A DNA stretch of 64,000 nt, from NCBI RefSeq assembly GCF_014287635.1, contig NZ_JACOPH010000013.1, positions 21,953 to 85,952 of the forward strand, written 5' to 3'. Positions 1 through 8,486 of the stretch are shown here, piece after piece. The position numbers and the translations under genes are program-made. The notes under the pieces were generated by a model. That model worked only from the letters and a program-made list of their open reading frames with translations, searched no databases and was not told where the DNA came from. This DNA is from Roseburia zhanii. Lineage in GTDB: Bacteria; Bacillota; Clostridia; Lachnospirales; Lachnospiraceae. Positions within the stretch are counted from its first letter, which is position 1; every line of letters begins with the position of its first letter.

Positions 1-1
1 A

Positions 2-1573
2 CGCCTGTTTTCCTGCCTGTATAACCGCACCTTGAACGTGGGGCGTGTCCAGACCCCAACCTTGAAAATGCTTGCCGACCGGGACGCGGCTATCTCTACA
101 TTCAAGAAAGAAAAATACTACCATGTGCGGCTTACCTTATCCGGCACAGAAGCGGTAAGCGAAAAGCTCTCCGACGCTGCCGCAGCGGACGAACTGAAAG
201 CAGCCTGTGAAACCGCACAGGCAGAGTGTATTTCTGTGACCCGTGAGAAAAAGACGGTATCGCCGCCGAAGCTCTTTGACCTCACCAGTTTGCAGCGCGA
301 AGCAAACCGTATTTACGGCTATACCGCGAAACAGACCCTTGATTTGGCGCAAGCCCTTTATGAAAAGCGACTGCTGACCTATCCGCGAACCGACAGCGCA
401 TTTTTGACCGACGACATGGGCGGTACAGCGACGAATATTGCCGCGCTGCTCTGCGGAAAGCTGCCGTTTATGCAGGACGTATCTTTTACCCCGGACGTGT
501 CCCGCACCCTTGACAGTAAAAAGGTGTCCGACCACCACGCAATCATTCCTACTCTGGAGCTTGCGAAAACCGACCTTGCAGCATTGCCCGAAAGTGAACG
601 GAATATCTTAACCCTTGCCGGAGCACGCCTGCTGTTTGCTGCCGCCGAGCCGCACAGTTATGAAGCAGTCACGGCGATATTTTCCTGCGCGGATAATTCT
701 TTTACGGCAAAAGGAAAATCGGTACTCTATGCCGGGTGGAAAGACCTTGAACGCCGCTACCGTCTGACACTGAAAGGAAAGCCGGACACGGACGACGGGG
801 ACAGCGATTTTGTATCTGATGTGCCGGACTTTACCGAGGGACAGACGTTTTCCAGCTTCTCCACAAAGGTAACAGTTCACGACACGCAACCGCCGAAGCC
901 CCACACGGAAGCAAGCCTTTTGTCTGTTATGGAACACGCCGGAAGCGAGGACACAAACGCCGACGCAGAACGCAAAGGATTAGGCACGCCTGCCACCCGC
1001 GCCGCTGTCATTGAAAAACTGGTGAACTCCGGCTTTGTGGAGCGCAAAGGCAAACAGCTTTTCCCTACAAAAAACGGTATCAACCTTGTCTGCGTCCTGC
1101 CGGACAGTCTGACTTCCCCAAAGCTGACTGCGGAATGGGAAAATACGCTGACGCTGATTGCAAAGGGAAACGCCAACCCGGAGGACTTCATGCAGGGCAT
1201 TGAAGCAATGGCACAGGAGCTTGTGAAAGCCTATCCATTCCTTTCCGAGAAAGACAAGGAACTTTTCAAGGAAGAAAAGCCCGTCATTGGAAAATGCCCG
1301 CGCTGCGGTTCTCCCGTCCATGAGAGCAAGAAAAACTATTATTGCTCTGACCGGGACTGCACCTTTACCATGTGGAAGAATGACCGTTTTTTTGAGGAGC
1401 GTAAAACTGTCTTTACCCCGAAAATCGCCGCTGCACTCTTAAAATCCGGCAAAGCAAGTGTCAAGGGGCTTTATTCCCCAAAAACGGGAAAAACCTATGA
1501 CGGAAACGTGGTTTTAGCCGATACAGGCGGGAAATACGTCAACTACCGTGTGGAACTGCCAAAGAAGAAATGA
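2..1573 (+). CDS. topB: DNA topoisomerase III, 5'-truncated by the window edge
   Basis: Type IA topoisomerase that relaxes or decatenates DNA through a 5'-phosphotyrosine; ICE copies are thought to help process conjugative DNA. The reading frame is open from base 2 and reads RLFSCLYNRTLNVGRVQTPT before the first possible start codon (TTG at 32). The start therefore lies outside the window and the N-terminal Toprim domain is missing here. The visible part has the family motif LTYPRTDS with the catalytic tyrosine, the HHAIIPT motif and a C-terminal four-cysteine zinc finger (CPRCGS...CSDRDC). A basic tail ends in KKK. An oriT-like repeat starts 6 bases after the stop. Confidence 0.95.
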   Translation, partial: RLFSCLYNRTLNVGRVQTPTLKMLADRDAAISTFKKEKYYHVRLTLSGTEAVSEKLSDAAAADELKAACETAQAECISVTREKKTVSPPKLFDLTSLQREANRIYGYTAKQTLDLAQALYEKRLLTYPRTDSAFLTDDMGGTATNIAALLCGKLPFMQDVSFTPDVSRTLDSKKVSDHHAIIPTLELAKTDLAALPESERNILTLAGARLLFAAAEPHSYEAVTAIFSCADNSFTAKGKSVLYAGWKDLERRYRLTLKGKPDTDDGDSDFVSDVPDFTEGQTFSSFSTKVTVHDTQPPKPHTEASLLSVMEHAGSEDTNADAERKGLGTPATRAAVIEKLVNSGFVERKGKQLFPTKNGINLVCVLPDSLTSPKLTAEWENTLTLIAKGNANPEDFMQGIEAMAQELVKAYPFLSEKDKELFKEEKPVIGKCPRCGSPVHESKKNYYCSDRDCTFTMWKNDRFFEERKTVFTPKIAAALLKSGKASVKGLYSPKTGKTYDGNVVLADTGGKYVNYRVELPKKK

Positions 1574-1578
1574 CTTGA

Positions 1579-1678
1579 ATAGCAAGCATAGGAAGTGTGT
1601 ACCCACTTCCGTAAATTCCCCCTTTCCTCTCACCGAGGACTGCGGGGAATTTTGCTTGTTGGGATAATCCCAAACCCT
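1579..1678 (+). repeat. oriT-like sequence, copy A (inverted relative to copy B at 8408-8486)
   Basis: The block begins with AGCAAGCATAGGAAGTG, followed by GTACCCACTTCC. It contains a 7-bp inverted repeat GGAAGTG/CACTTCC (1591-1597, 1604-1610). A hairpin follows (AATTCCCC ... GGGGAATT, 1613-1651), then TTGCTTGTTGGGA and a second inverted repeat TTGGGA/TCCCAA (1659-1664, 1668-1673). The reverse complement of 8408-8486 matches this block in the same order, but with a different central stem. Copy B lies directly upstream of mobC, where relaxases usually find oriT, so an origin-of-transfer role is inferred. The central hairpin could also serve as terminator for topB. Confidence 0.6.
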
Positions 1679-1709
1679 TATGGAAACTGCCGCGAAAGGA
1701 GGACTGCAC

Positions 1710-4493
1710 ATGGCAAGTTTACGGGACACTGTGAAACAGTATCAAGAGGAATTACGGGACGGTATCGCTTGGATTGCCTTTTGGCGTGAGGGGCGTTCAT
1801 GGAACGGTGAGGACTTCTATCTGGACACAGGCGACAGCCTTACCGCCGAACAGAAAAGCCGCCTTGAAGAAATCCGGCAGAAAGACCCCGCAGCCGTTAT
1901 TCTGAACAGCTATTACTGCGGCTATTTAGCCGGGGATATGACCGTTGACGAGCTGACCGCCGGAGTGCGTCGGCATTATGAAAACGGCTATAACGACGTA
2001 GCGGATTTTATCGCTGCACATGATGATACCTTATCCCCGGAAGTCTTGGAAAAAGCGCGGGCATTAGCCCATGCCGCAGGGCTTCCCTTTTATGAAAGAC
2101 CTTATAACGGGGAAGAAATCGACCCGTATATTTATGACGGATATATGAGCATTGAGGACTACGAACTCATGCACCAAAAGATTGCACAGGAAAGGAGCGA
2201 ACATTTGGCAGAACAATTTTCAATTTTGATTGACAGCCGCAGCCATTTTGAAACCGGGCAACCGGGCGGCGTATGGCTTCCTATGCCGACAACTGCGGAG
2301 CAGCTTCACAAAGCGATGAACCGTATCGGCATTACCGCAGAAAATTCACAGGATTTTTTTATCAATGGATTTGCAAATACCGAACAGCAGCCCTTTGATG
2401 TACCACTTTCTGTTATCCAGAGTGCAGGAATTGACGAGCTGAACTATTTCGGGAAGCTCTTAGAAATGCAGCGTGACGAGGACAGGGACAAATTTGCGGC
2501 AGCGGTAACACTGGGCGAATATGCCGGAAGCGTGAAAGACCTTATCAACCTTGCACAGAACCTTGATTGCTACTGGATTTATCCCACCATACAGGACGAA
2601 GAAGCTTACGGGCATTACCTTATCGACGAACTGGACGAATTGGAGCTGCCCGAAGCCGCAAAAAACTATTTCATGTATGAGGAATACGGACGGGACGCGG
2701 TAAAGAATGACAGGGGGATTTTTACCGCGCAGGGCTATATCTACAACAACAAAAATACCTTTTCGGAATGGTACAGCGGGCATGAGAATGACATACCGAA
2801 AGAATACAGGGTTATGAGCTTCCCGCAGCCGGAACGCCCAGACCCGGCAAAGGTGGAAATGGACGCTGCCGCACCACCGCAGCAATCCGTACCGCCTGCC
2901 GTAGCGCAAGAGTCGCGCCCGGTTATCCCGATTGTGCTGACTTCCGAGAAACCCGCGGATAAGCTCAAAGAAATCACAGACCGCTTGGAACAGGGTATCA
3001 AGGAACTGTTCGACAGTGACCGCTACAAGGAATATCTGCGCGTCATGTCAAAATTCCATAATTACAGCTTCAACAATACGCTGCTTATCGCCATGCAGAA
3101 GCCAGACGCTTCCCTTGTGGCAGGCTTCCAGTCTTGGAAAAATAACTTCAAGCGCAATGTGGTAAAGGGGGAAAAAGGTATCAAAATCCTTGTCCCGTCC
3201 CCGTTCAAAATTAGGCAGGAAATGGAGAAAATCGACCCGGAAACGCAAAAGCCCGTAATCGGCGCAGACGGGAAACCCGTCAAGGAAGAAAAAGAAATCA
3301 CTATCCCTGCTTTTAAGGTGGTATCGGTCTTTGATGTTTCCCAGACCGAGGGAAAGGAGCTGCCGGACATTACTGTGGATATGCTGACCGGGGATGTGGA
3401 ACACTTCAAGGACGTTTTCGCAGCCCTTGAAAAGACTTCCCCTGTCCCTATCGGCTTTGAAAAAATCGAGGGCAATTCACACGGGTATTACCACTTGGAG
3501 GAAAAGCGCATTGCCATTGACGAGGGAATGAGCGAGCTTCAGACCATAAAAACCGCTATCCATGAAATCGCCCATGCGAAGCTGCATGACATTGACCCCA
3601 ACGCCCCGAAAGAGGAACAGGCAGACAGACCCGACCGCCGTACCCGTGAGGTACAGGCAGAAAGCGTCGCTTATGCGGTCTGCCAACATTACGGGCTTGA
3701 TACGTCGGACTATTCCTTTGGATATGTCGCCGGGTGGAGCAGCGGACGGGAACTTGACGAACTGAAAAGCTCCCTTGAAACAATCCGCAGTACCGCAGCG
3801 GAAATCATCAACAGCATTGACGAGCATTTGCAGGAAATTCAAAAGGAACACGACAGGGAACAGGTACAGAAAGAAGTAGCCGAGCCGGACAAAGACACCT
3901 TTTCCATTTACCAGTTAAAGCGTGGTGATGAAACGCGGGATTTCCGCTTTGAACCGTATGACCGTCTGGCAGCAACTGGACGTACCGCAGACCGGGCAAA
4001 TTATGACCTTATCTATACCGCCGAGCTTACGCCGGGGACTTCCCTTGAAGATATTTATACCCGGTTCAATATCGACCACCCGAAAGATTTTAAGGGACAC
4101 AGCCTTTCCGTTTCTGACGTTGTGGTGCTTCATCAGAACGGGCAGGACACGGCACACTATGTTGACAGCAGCGGTTACAGGCAAGTGCCGGAATTTTTAC
4201 AGCCGCCGGAAAAGGAAAATCCCTTAAAGCACGTCGAGGACACTATCGAGCAGAACGACAACAATTTTGACGGGATTATCAACAACACCCCGTCCGTGGA
4301 CGAATTGGAGAAAAAAGCAAAATCCGGGGAACAGATTTCTTTGACCGACCTTGCAGACGCAATCAAAGCAGAGAAAACACGCAGCAAGGGTAAAGAAGAA
4401 AAGCCCTCTATTCGGGCGCAGCTTAAAGCGGATAAGAAAAAGGTGCAGAAGAAAACCGCAAGACAGAAACCACAGAACTTGGAAAGGAGCTGA
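1710..4493 (+). CDS. Antirestriction fusion: ArdA-like, ArdC-like metalloprotease, YodL domain
   Basis: Protein of 927 residues. The start at 1710 is chosen for the AAAGGAGGA site at 1695-1703; an upstream ATG at 1680 has none. Residues 1-165 are unassigned. Residues about 167-365 resemble ArdA, an acidic DNA mimic that blocks type I restriction. Residues about 408-540 resemble the ssDNA-binding ArdC N-domain. A zinc-peptidase motif HEIAH sits at 618-622, residues 731-827 match YodL, and a Lys-rich tail contains PSIRAQL at 899-905. It is the first gene after oriT-like copy A, which suits early expression in a recipient cell. The domain calls come from motif recognition; the protecting function is inferred from ArdA and ArdC. 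Confidence 0.8.
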   Translation: MASLRDTVKQYQEELRDGIAWIAFWREGRSWNGEDFYLDTGDSLTAEQKSRLEEIRQKDPAAVILNSYYCGYLAGDMTVDELTAGVRRHYENGYNDVADFIAAHDDTLSPEVLEKARALAHAAGLPFYERPYNGEEIDPYIYDGYMSIEDYELMHQKIAQERSEHLAEQFSILIDSRSHFETGQPGGVWLPMPTTAEQLHKAMNRIGITAENSQDFFINGFANTEQQPFDVPLSVIQSAGIDELNYFGKLLEMQRDEDRDKFAAAVTLGEYAGSVKDLINLAQNLDCYWIYPTIQDEEAYGHYLIDELDELELPEAAKNYFMYEEYGRDAVKNDRGIFTAQGYIYNNKNTFSEWYSGHENDIPKEYRVMSFPQPERPDPAKVEMDAAAPPQQSVPPAVAQESRPVIPIVLTSEKPADKLKEITDRLEQGIKELFDSDRYKEYLRVMSKFHNYSFNNTLLIAMQKPDASLVAGFQSWKNNFKRNVVKGEKGIKILVPSPFKIRQEMEKIDPETQKPVIGADGKPVKEEKEITIPAFKVVSVFDVSQTEGKELPDITVDMLTGDVEHFKDVFAALEKTSPVPIGFEKIEGNSHGYYHLEEKRIAIDEGMSELQTIKTAIHEIAHAKLHDIDPNAPKEEQADRPDRRTREVQAESVAYAVCQHYGLDTSDYSFGYVAGWSSGRELDELKSSLETIRSTAAEIINSIDEHLQEIQKEHDREQVQKEVAEPDKDTFSIYQLKRGDETRDFRFEPYDRLAATGRTADRANYDLIYTAELTPGTSLEDIYTRFNIDHPKDFKGHSLSVSDVVVLHQNGQDTAHYVDSSGYRQVPEFLQPPEKENPLKHVEDTIEQNDNNFDGIINNTPSVDELEKKAKSGEQISLTDLADAIKAEKTRSKGKEEKPSIRAQLKADKKKVQKKTARQKPQNLERS

Positions 4494-4496
4494 CGC

Positions 4497-5447
4497 ATGG
4501 GAAAATTGAGCAAATTTGATGATGTGGACGTGTTTGCTTCCCTTAGTGCAATCTTGAAGCAGAACACAGGCTTTTATCAAAGCGATTTTGACATTGATAA
4601 AAGCATAATCACGCAGGCGGCGGCAAGCCCACAAAAAGAGGATAAAACCCTCTTGTGGCTCTGCCGCCCTATGGGAACACATTGCTTTCGAGAACGCGAC
4701 GTGTTTCTAAAGGACACAGCACCTCACAATACTTGGCGGTTTTATAGGGAACAGACAAGCGACCGTATTCTTGCTTACGCAATCGAGCTGACAGGTACAG
4801 AACATGGGAAAGTCAAAGGTAATCTCTATGAGCTTGACTATGCAAGGCATTATGAGCGCGTCAAAGACAAGGAGCTTGCCGCCGATACGGTGCGTCTGAT
4901 TTATGAACACGGTACACGGGATATACCCGCCGGACAGTATTTTGCAGGCAATCCCGATACGCTTTACGGAAAATTTGAACGCTTTGAAGCTATCCCCAAC
5001 GACCCGGACGCGCTGCGATTTCTCTTGCAGGAGGAAAAGCACAGCCGGGAGCAGCTTGCGCCGGGGGACTTCAAAGCACATATCGCCGTTTTGCATGACG
5101 GGTTGATTGAAACGGAAGCGCGGCGCATTGTGGCAGAAATGAAGCGGCGCGATACGCCGAACAGTCCCAACAGGACACATTTCATGGTGGAGCTTTCCAA
5201 CGCATTTATGCAGCTTGCGAACAGCAAAGATTTAGACCGCCTTTTTTCTATGCTGCCATATCAGACACTTTCCTTTTCCAAAATCGAGGGCAGACACGGG
5301 ACGTATGCACTGATTGATAAAAACGAAAACAGAAATAAGGATATACGAAAGCCCCGTCCCTCTATCCGGGCGCAGCTTCAATCCGAAAAGGAAAAAGCTG
5401 TCCCGAAAAGAACAGCCAAAGTAAAAAAACACGATTTGGAGGTATGA
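4497..5447 (+). CDS. ICE-conserved protein of unknown function with shared basic tail
   Basis: Protein of 316 residues, 3 bases after the fusion gene, with GGAGC before the ATG. I recognise no catalytic domain. The central part (about residues 40-270) is soluble and mixed alpha/beta, with no membrane segment. The last 30 residues are Lys/Arg-rich and contain PSIRAQL at 288-294, the same heptapeptide and spacing as in the tail of the upstream fusion. The underlying DNA is also similar there (CCCTCTAT-CGGGCGCAGCTT with one change). It is probably co-transcribed with the antirestriction gene and may act in the same step of transfer, but that is inference. Confidence 0.7.
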   Translation: MGKLSKFDDVDVFASLSAILKQNTGFYQSDFDIDKSIITQAAASPQKEDKTLLWLCRPMGTHCFRERDVFLKDTAPHNTWRFYREQTSDRILAYAIELTGTEHGKVKGNLYELDYARHYERVKDKELAADTVRLIYEHGTRDIPAGQYFAGNPDTLYGKFERFEAIPNDPDALRFLLQEEKHSREQLAPGDFKAHIAVLHDGLIETEARRIVAEMKRRDTPNSPNRTHFMVELSNAFMQLANSKDLDRLFSMLPYQTLSFSKIEGRHGTYALIDKNENRNKDIRKPRPSIRAQLQSEKEKAVPKRTAKVKKHDLEV

Positions 5448-5449
5448 CT

Positions 5450-5656
5450 ATGAAGCATTTTACCGTGGAAGAAACAAACCTTTTGAGTATTTACGCGGAC
5501 AGCAGCAAACCGGCATTGCTTAAAAATATCCGCGCCGCGCTACCATACATGGACGCTGATTTGCGGGAACTTGCAGAAAGAACCATGCAGAAAGTAGGCG
5601 CACTGACCGAAGCGGAATATGCCGAGCTTGCCGTTTATGCCGCTGATGAAGTATGA
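5450..5656 (+). CDS. Transposon-transfer assisting family small protein
   Basis: Protein of 68 residues, MKHFTVEETNLLSIY at the start, ending in an acidic segment. It resembles the small proteins annotated as transposon-transfer assisting in Tn1549-like elements of Clostridia, whose molecular role is not known to me. The ATG at 5450 is preferred over the in-frame ATG at 5444 because TTGGAGG (5436-5442) is 7 bases from it but only 1 base from the other. Its stop overlaps the next start (ATGA at 5653), so the two are probably translationally coupled. Confidence 0.7.
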   Translation: MKHFTVEETNLLSIYADSSKPALLKNIRAALPYMDADLRELAERTMQKVGALTEAEYAELAVYAADEV

Positions 5657-6018
5657 CCGGGAATAGGCGGCTGACACCGCCGCAAAGCCGCAGGGTAAAT
5701 TCCCTTGCAAAAAAATCATGCTGCAACTGCGACAAAGGAAAATGTTTGTTGCTTGACGATGGCGAAGAATGTGTATGCCCGCAGCTTATTTCTTATTCGC
5801 TGCTCTGCAAATGGTTTCGGACAGCGGTGCTTCCTCTGGATAAGGAATTGTATGCGGAACTGTTGAAAGCCGAAGATATGCGACGTTGTACTGTATGCGG
5901 TGCTGCCTTTGCGTCAAGCTCCAACCATGCGAAATACTGCCCGGATTGCAGGAAGCGTATTACCCGGAAACAGACTGCCGAGCGTATGCGGAAAAGACGT
6001 GCCCTTATTACGCAATAG
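5653..6018 (+). CDS. Cysteine-rich VLP-type protein
   Basis: Protein of 121 residues with two cysteine clusters. The N-terminal one reads CCNCDKGKCLLLDDGEECVC (about residues 23-42), typical of the Cys-rich VLP family found in conjugative elements. The C-terminal one is a zinc-ribbon-like CTVCG ... CPDCRKR near residues 78-100, followed by an Arg/Lys-rich end. Metal binding and nucleic-acid contact are likely; the role in transfer is unknown. It overlaps the preceding stop by four bases and ends the rightward operon before a bidirectional terminator. Confidence 0.75.
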   Translation: MTGNRRLTPPQSRRVNSLAKKSCCNCDKGKCLLLDDGEECVCPQLISYSLLCKWFRTAVLPLDKELYAELLKAEDMRRCTVCGAAFASSSNHAKYCPDCRKRITRKQTAERMRKRRALITQ

Positions 6019-6143
6019 AGGAAAAAACAGCCTGCTTTACAGGGCGTTCCGGGCGCGTTTCCTGCATGGGTAAGGGATTGATACCTAACCCTGTAAAAAT
6101 GGGGTTCTACTGCGTAACATACAATCAAAACTGCACCTACGAA

Positions 6144-6193
6144 AAGACGGGGCGCGGTGGCTATTCATTAGCTGCCGCGTCCCGTCTTTTTTC
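6144..6193. terminator. Bidirectional hairpin terminator
   Basis: A long stem pairs AAGACGGGGCGCGGTGGCT with AGCTGCCGCGTCCCGTCTT around a short ATTCATT loop, followed by TTTTTT on the plus strand. It lies exactly between the rightward transfer operon and the leftward HEPN-like gene. Confidence 0.8.
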
Positions 6194-6676
6194 TTATCTC
6201 TTCCGTTCCTCATTAACAGCCGAAAAAATAGATTTCATAAATCGGGAGATAAATTCCAGATTTGCAGTTTGTGTATTCCCCTCATGGAAGTAACGCCATT
6301 CAGCAAATTTGTTGCTGTTCTGTGTTAAGTCATTCTGAAAATCTGTATCACAATATCCAGAAGTTGTTTTTTTCATTTCATCAATAGTACGCATTTTGAT
6401 ATTCTCTTGAATAGTATTATCTAACGCTGAAAACAATTCATCAAGTTTATGACCTCTTGTATTTTGAGGTAACATAGCTTTCAAAAAAAGTTCGCAAGCA
6501 AAAGAGCAATTAACGACCACTGATACAAACAAAGCGGCATCTAAAGTTGCCATTCCGTCTGCGCCCGTGCTTCCATTTTTCAAATTCATCATGCCTTGAC
6601 GCATTTTTTTACTTAATATGTCATAGGTGTGCTGAAAAATAACACCATTATTCATTGCTAATTCATCATAAATCAT
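6194..6676 (-). CDS. HEPN-like protein, possible cargo or defence gene
   Basis: Protein of 160 residues, start ATG at 6676. The segment SFACELFLKAML followed by GHKLDELFSAL is the classic second-helix/loop pattern of HEPN domains, and EWRYFHEG near residue 127 is like the end of such domains. A strict catalytic R-x4-6-H motif is not obvious, so RNase activity is unproven. No nucleotidyltransferase (MNT) partner is next to it. The coding sequence is more AT-rich than the genes on either side, suggesting separate acquisition. Many HEPN proteins are toxins or abortive-infection effectors, so a phage-defence or element-maintenance role is possible. Confidence 0.5.
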   Translation of the reverse strand: MIYDELAMNNGVIFQHTYDILSKKMRQGMMNLKNGSTGADGMATLDAALFVSVVVNCSFACELFLKAMLPQNTRGHKLDELFSALDNTIQENIKMRTIDEMKKTTSGYCDTDFQNDLTQNSNKFAEWRYFHEGNTQTANLEFISRFMKSIFSAVNEERKR

Positions 6677-6743
6677 TTTTATTTCCTCACTTTCTCCTAC
6701 GATATATATTATTTTATCACACGAAATCAGAACTATCTACTTG

Positions 6744-8093
6744 CTATCCGCGTTCTGTTTCCTTTTCCTGTTCTGGTTCTTTATCCTGCCGCAAAATGCT
6801 GTCAATGTTGCGCTTGATAACATCATATTCCTTGACCTGTTTTTTCAACTTTCCATAGTCCGCATACAGAGTTTCTTTCTGTGCTTGGAGCTGTTCATAT
6901 TCTGCTTGCAGCGCAGTAATGTTCGGGAGCTTTTTTATGCCTGCCGTTTGTAGTGCCTTTGCTGCCGCTTCATGGAGGATTATTGCCCGTTCATGGTCTG
7001 CCCGGTATCTGCCCTTATTATTGGCTTTGCGGTATGCGCCATAGGCAGGCTTTGTTTTCTGGTAGGTGGTAACATTCTTAATCAGCACCGCCATATCAGC
7101 AAGCCGTTTTTCGGCTGCCTTTAAGCTGTCCGCTGCCTGTTCGCTTGCAGCCGCGATTTCCGAGATTTTGGCGGTCAAATCGGCATACTGTTCAATCTTG
7201 TGTTCGGTGAGGAAATTCAGTGTTTTTGCCGCCTGTTTCAGATTATGAATTTTCGCCCATTGCTCATAGCCTTTGCTTTCCTGTGCCTTGATACAATTTT
7301 GAATATCAATCAACAGATTGATACCGCTGCGCTGTGACTTTGGAGTTTTGACGGTGCGCGTGCGCGTTCCGCTGATACGTTCCCGTAACGCTTCCTCTGT
7401 GTAATCTGCGCCGAGGGTTTTCAGACGGGTAAACCGTTCCTGCCCCGGAGCGCGGCAGGAAATATATTTTCCCGGTTTTATCTCATAGCCTGCCGCCTGT
7501 AACTGGGATAGTAATTCTTCAAAATTTGATACTTGTGGAATAAGTGCGTCCACCGCAATTTTAAGTTTGCCTTTCCAACTTGTCCCTGTCTTGTCAGCTT
7601 GATATTCCGCATAGCTTTTTCCTTTGCTGCCTTTCCCCGGAACGACCACAGACAGCCCATTTTCCCGGCATAGTCTGTCACTTATATTGCGTATGCCATA
7701 ATAGCTGCGTTTGTTGGAATTGTACTTGTGGTAATCTACAAAATTTACCGCGCAAAAAATGATGTGGTTATGGATATGCCCCTTGTCAATATGCGTTGTT
7801 AAGACATACTCATGCTGTCCCTTTGTAACAGCGTCAGCAAGCTGCCGCCCGATTTCATGTGCCTTTTCATAATCGACTTCTCCCGGCGCAAAGGACTGTA
7901 TCAAATGGTGGGCTAAATTGTTCCCCTTATCCAACGCCTGCGCTATGGTAAATTCAAACTCAATATCTGCCGTTTCATAGCTACACCCAAAAGAGGACAC
8001 CAGTATTTTTTCGTCGGTTTTATCCGGGTTCTGGATATAGTCAAGGGCTTTGCTCAACGTGCTTTTAATAGGCTTAATCTTTGTAACCGCCAT
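6744..8093 (-). CDS. Relaxase/mobilization nuclease (MobA/VirD2 family)
   Basis: Protein of 449 residues that nicks oriT and pilots the transferred strand. Near residue 18 the motif LDYIQNP holds the candidate catalytic tyrosine. HIDKGHIHNHIIF around residue 103 is the metal-binding three-histidine motif of the MobP-type relaxases. The C-terminal half (about 285-440) is helical, Lys/Glu/Ala-rich and coiled-coil-like. The start ATG at 8093 has GGAG just upstream. It overlaps mobC by 40 bases, so the two are coupled, and both are read away from oriT-like copy B. Confidence 0.92.
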   Translation of the reverse strand: MAVTKIKPIKSTLSKALDYIQNPDKTDEKILVSSFGCSYETADIEFEFTIAQALDKGNNLAHHLIQSFAPGEVDYEKAHEIGRQLADAVTKGQHEYVLTTHIDKGHIHNHIIFCAVNFVDYHKYNSNKRSYYGIRNISDRLCRENGLSVVVPGKGSKGKSYAEYQADKTGTSWKGKLKIAVDALIPQVSNFEELLSQLQAAGYEIKPGKYISCRAPGQERFTRLKTLGADYTEEALRERISGTRTRTVKTPKSQRSGINLLIDIQNCIKAQESKGYEQWAKIHNLKQAAKTLNFLTEHKIEQYADLTAKISEIAAASEQAADSLKAAEKRLADMAVLIKNVTTYQKTKPAYGAYRKANNKGRYRADHERAIILHEAAAKALQTAGIKKLPNITALQAEYEQLQAQKETLYADYGKLKKQVKEYDVIKRNIDSILRQDKEPEQEKETERG

Positions 8094-8383
8094 ATCTCCG
8101 CAAGCACCCCCTTTATTTCTTCCATATCTTCTTGGTAGACGCTGCCCGTCGCATTGACACGCTTTGCAATCTGATTGATGTTGACACCGATTTTCTGTAT
8201 CTCTGCGGTCATGGCTTTTATATCGGCATGGTCTACCTGTATGATGTAACCGTCAATGGCAATTTTCCGAAGATACGCCGCCATGTTCCGGGTAGGTATT
8301 AGTTTCATTTTTTCTGTAATCAAATCCCGTTCTTCCTCTGTCACATAGAATTTGATTTGTACGGTTCGTTTTCTGCCACTCAT
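8054..8383 (-). CDS. mobC: MobC-like relaxosome accessory protein
   Basis: Protein of 109 residues. The start at 8383 (MSGRKRTVQI) is chosen because AAAGGAGC lies just upstream; the longer frame to 8470 would read through the oriT-like repeat. The N-terminus is ribbon-helix-helix-like (VQIKFYVTEEERDLI), and the C-terminus (IGVNINQIAKRVNATG) is the conserved MobC signature. The family binds oriT DNA and helps the relaxase open it. It is the first gene downstream of the oriT-like copy at 8408-8486. Confidence 0.88.
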   Translation of the reverse strand: MSGRKRTVQIKFYVTEEERDLITEKMKLIPTRNMAAYLRKIAIDGYIIQVDHADIKAMTAEIQKIGVNINQIAKRVNATGSVYQEDMEEIKGVLAEIWRLQRLSLLKAR

Positions 8384-8407
8384 GCGCCTATCGCTCCTTT
8401 CCGTTCC

Positions 8408-8486
8408 GAGGGTTTGGGACACTTCCCAACAAGCAATTTTGCAGGGCAAAATACGGAAGTGGGTACTCACTTCCTATGCTTGCTAT
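8408..8486 (-). repeat. oriT-like sequence, copy B upstream of mobC
   Basis: Read on the minus strand from 8486 the order is AGCAAGCATAGGAAGTG, a 7-bp inverted repeat GGAAGTG/CACTTCC, a short hairpin TTTTGC-cct-GCAAAA, TTGCTTGTTGGGA, and TTGGGA...TCCCAA. This is the same architecture as 1579-1678 on the plus strand, with near-identical flanks but an unrelated central stem. Position immediately before mobC and the relaxase supports oriT; the nick site is not determined. Confidence 0.65.

Noticed and set aside
2460..2909. 149-codon minus-strand frame inside the antirestriction gene
   Set aside because: Shadow of a GC-rich coding region with no start signal or family likeness.
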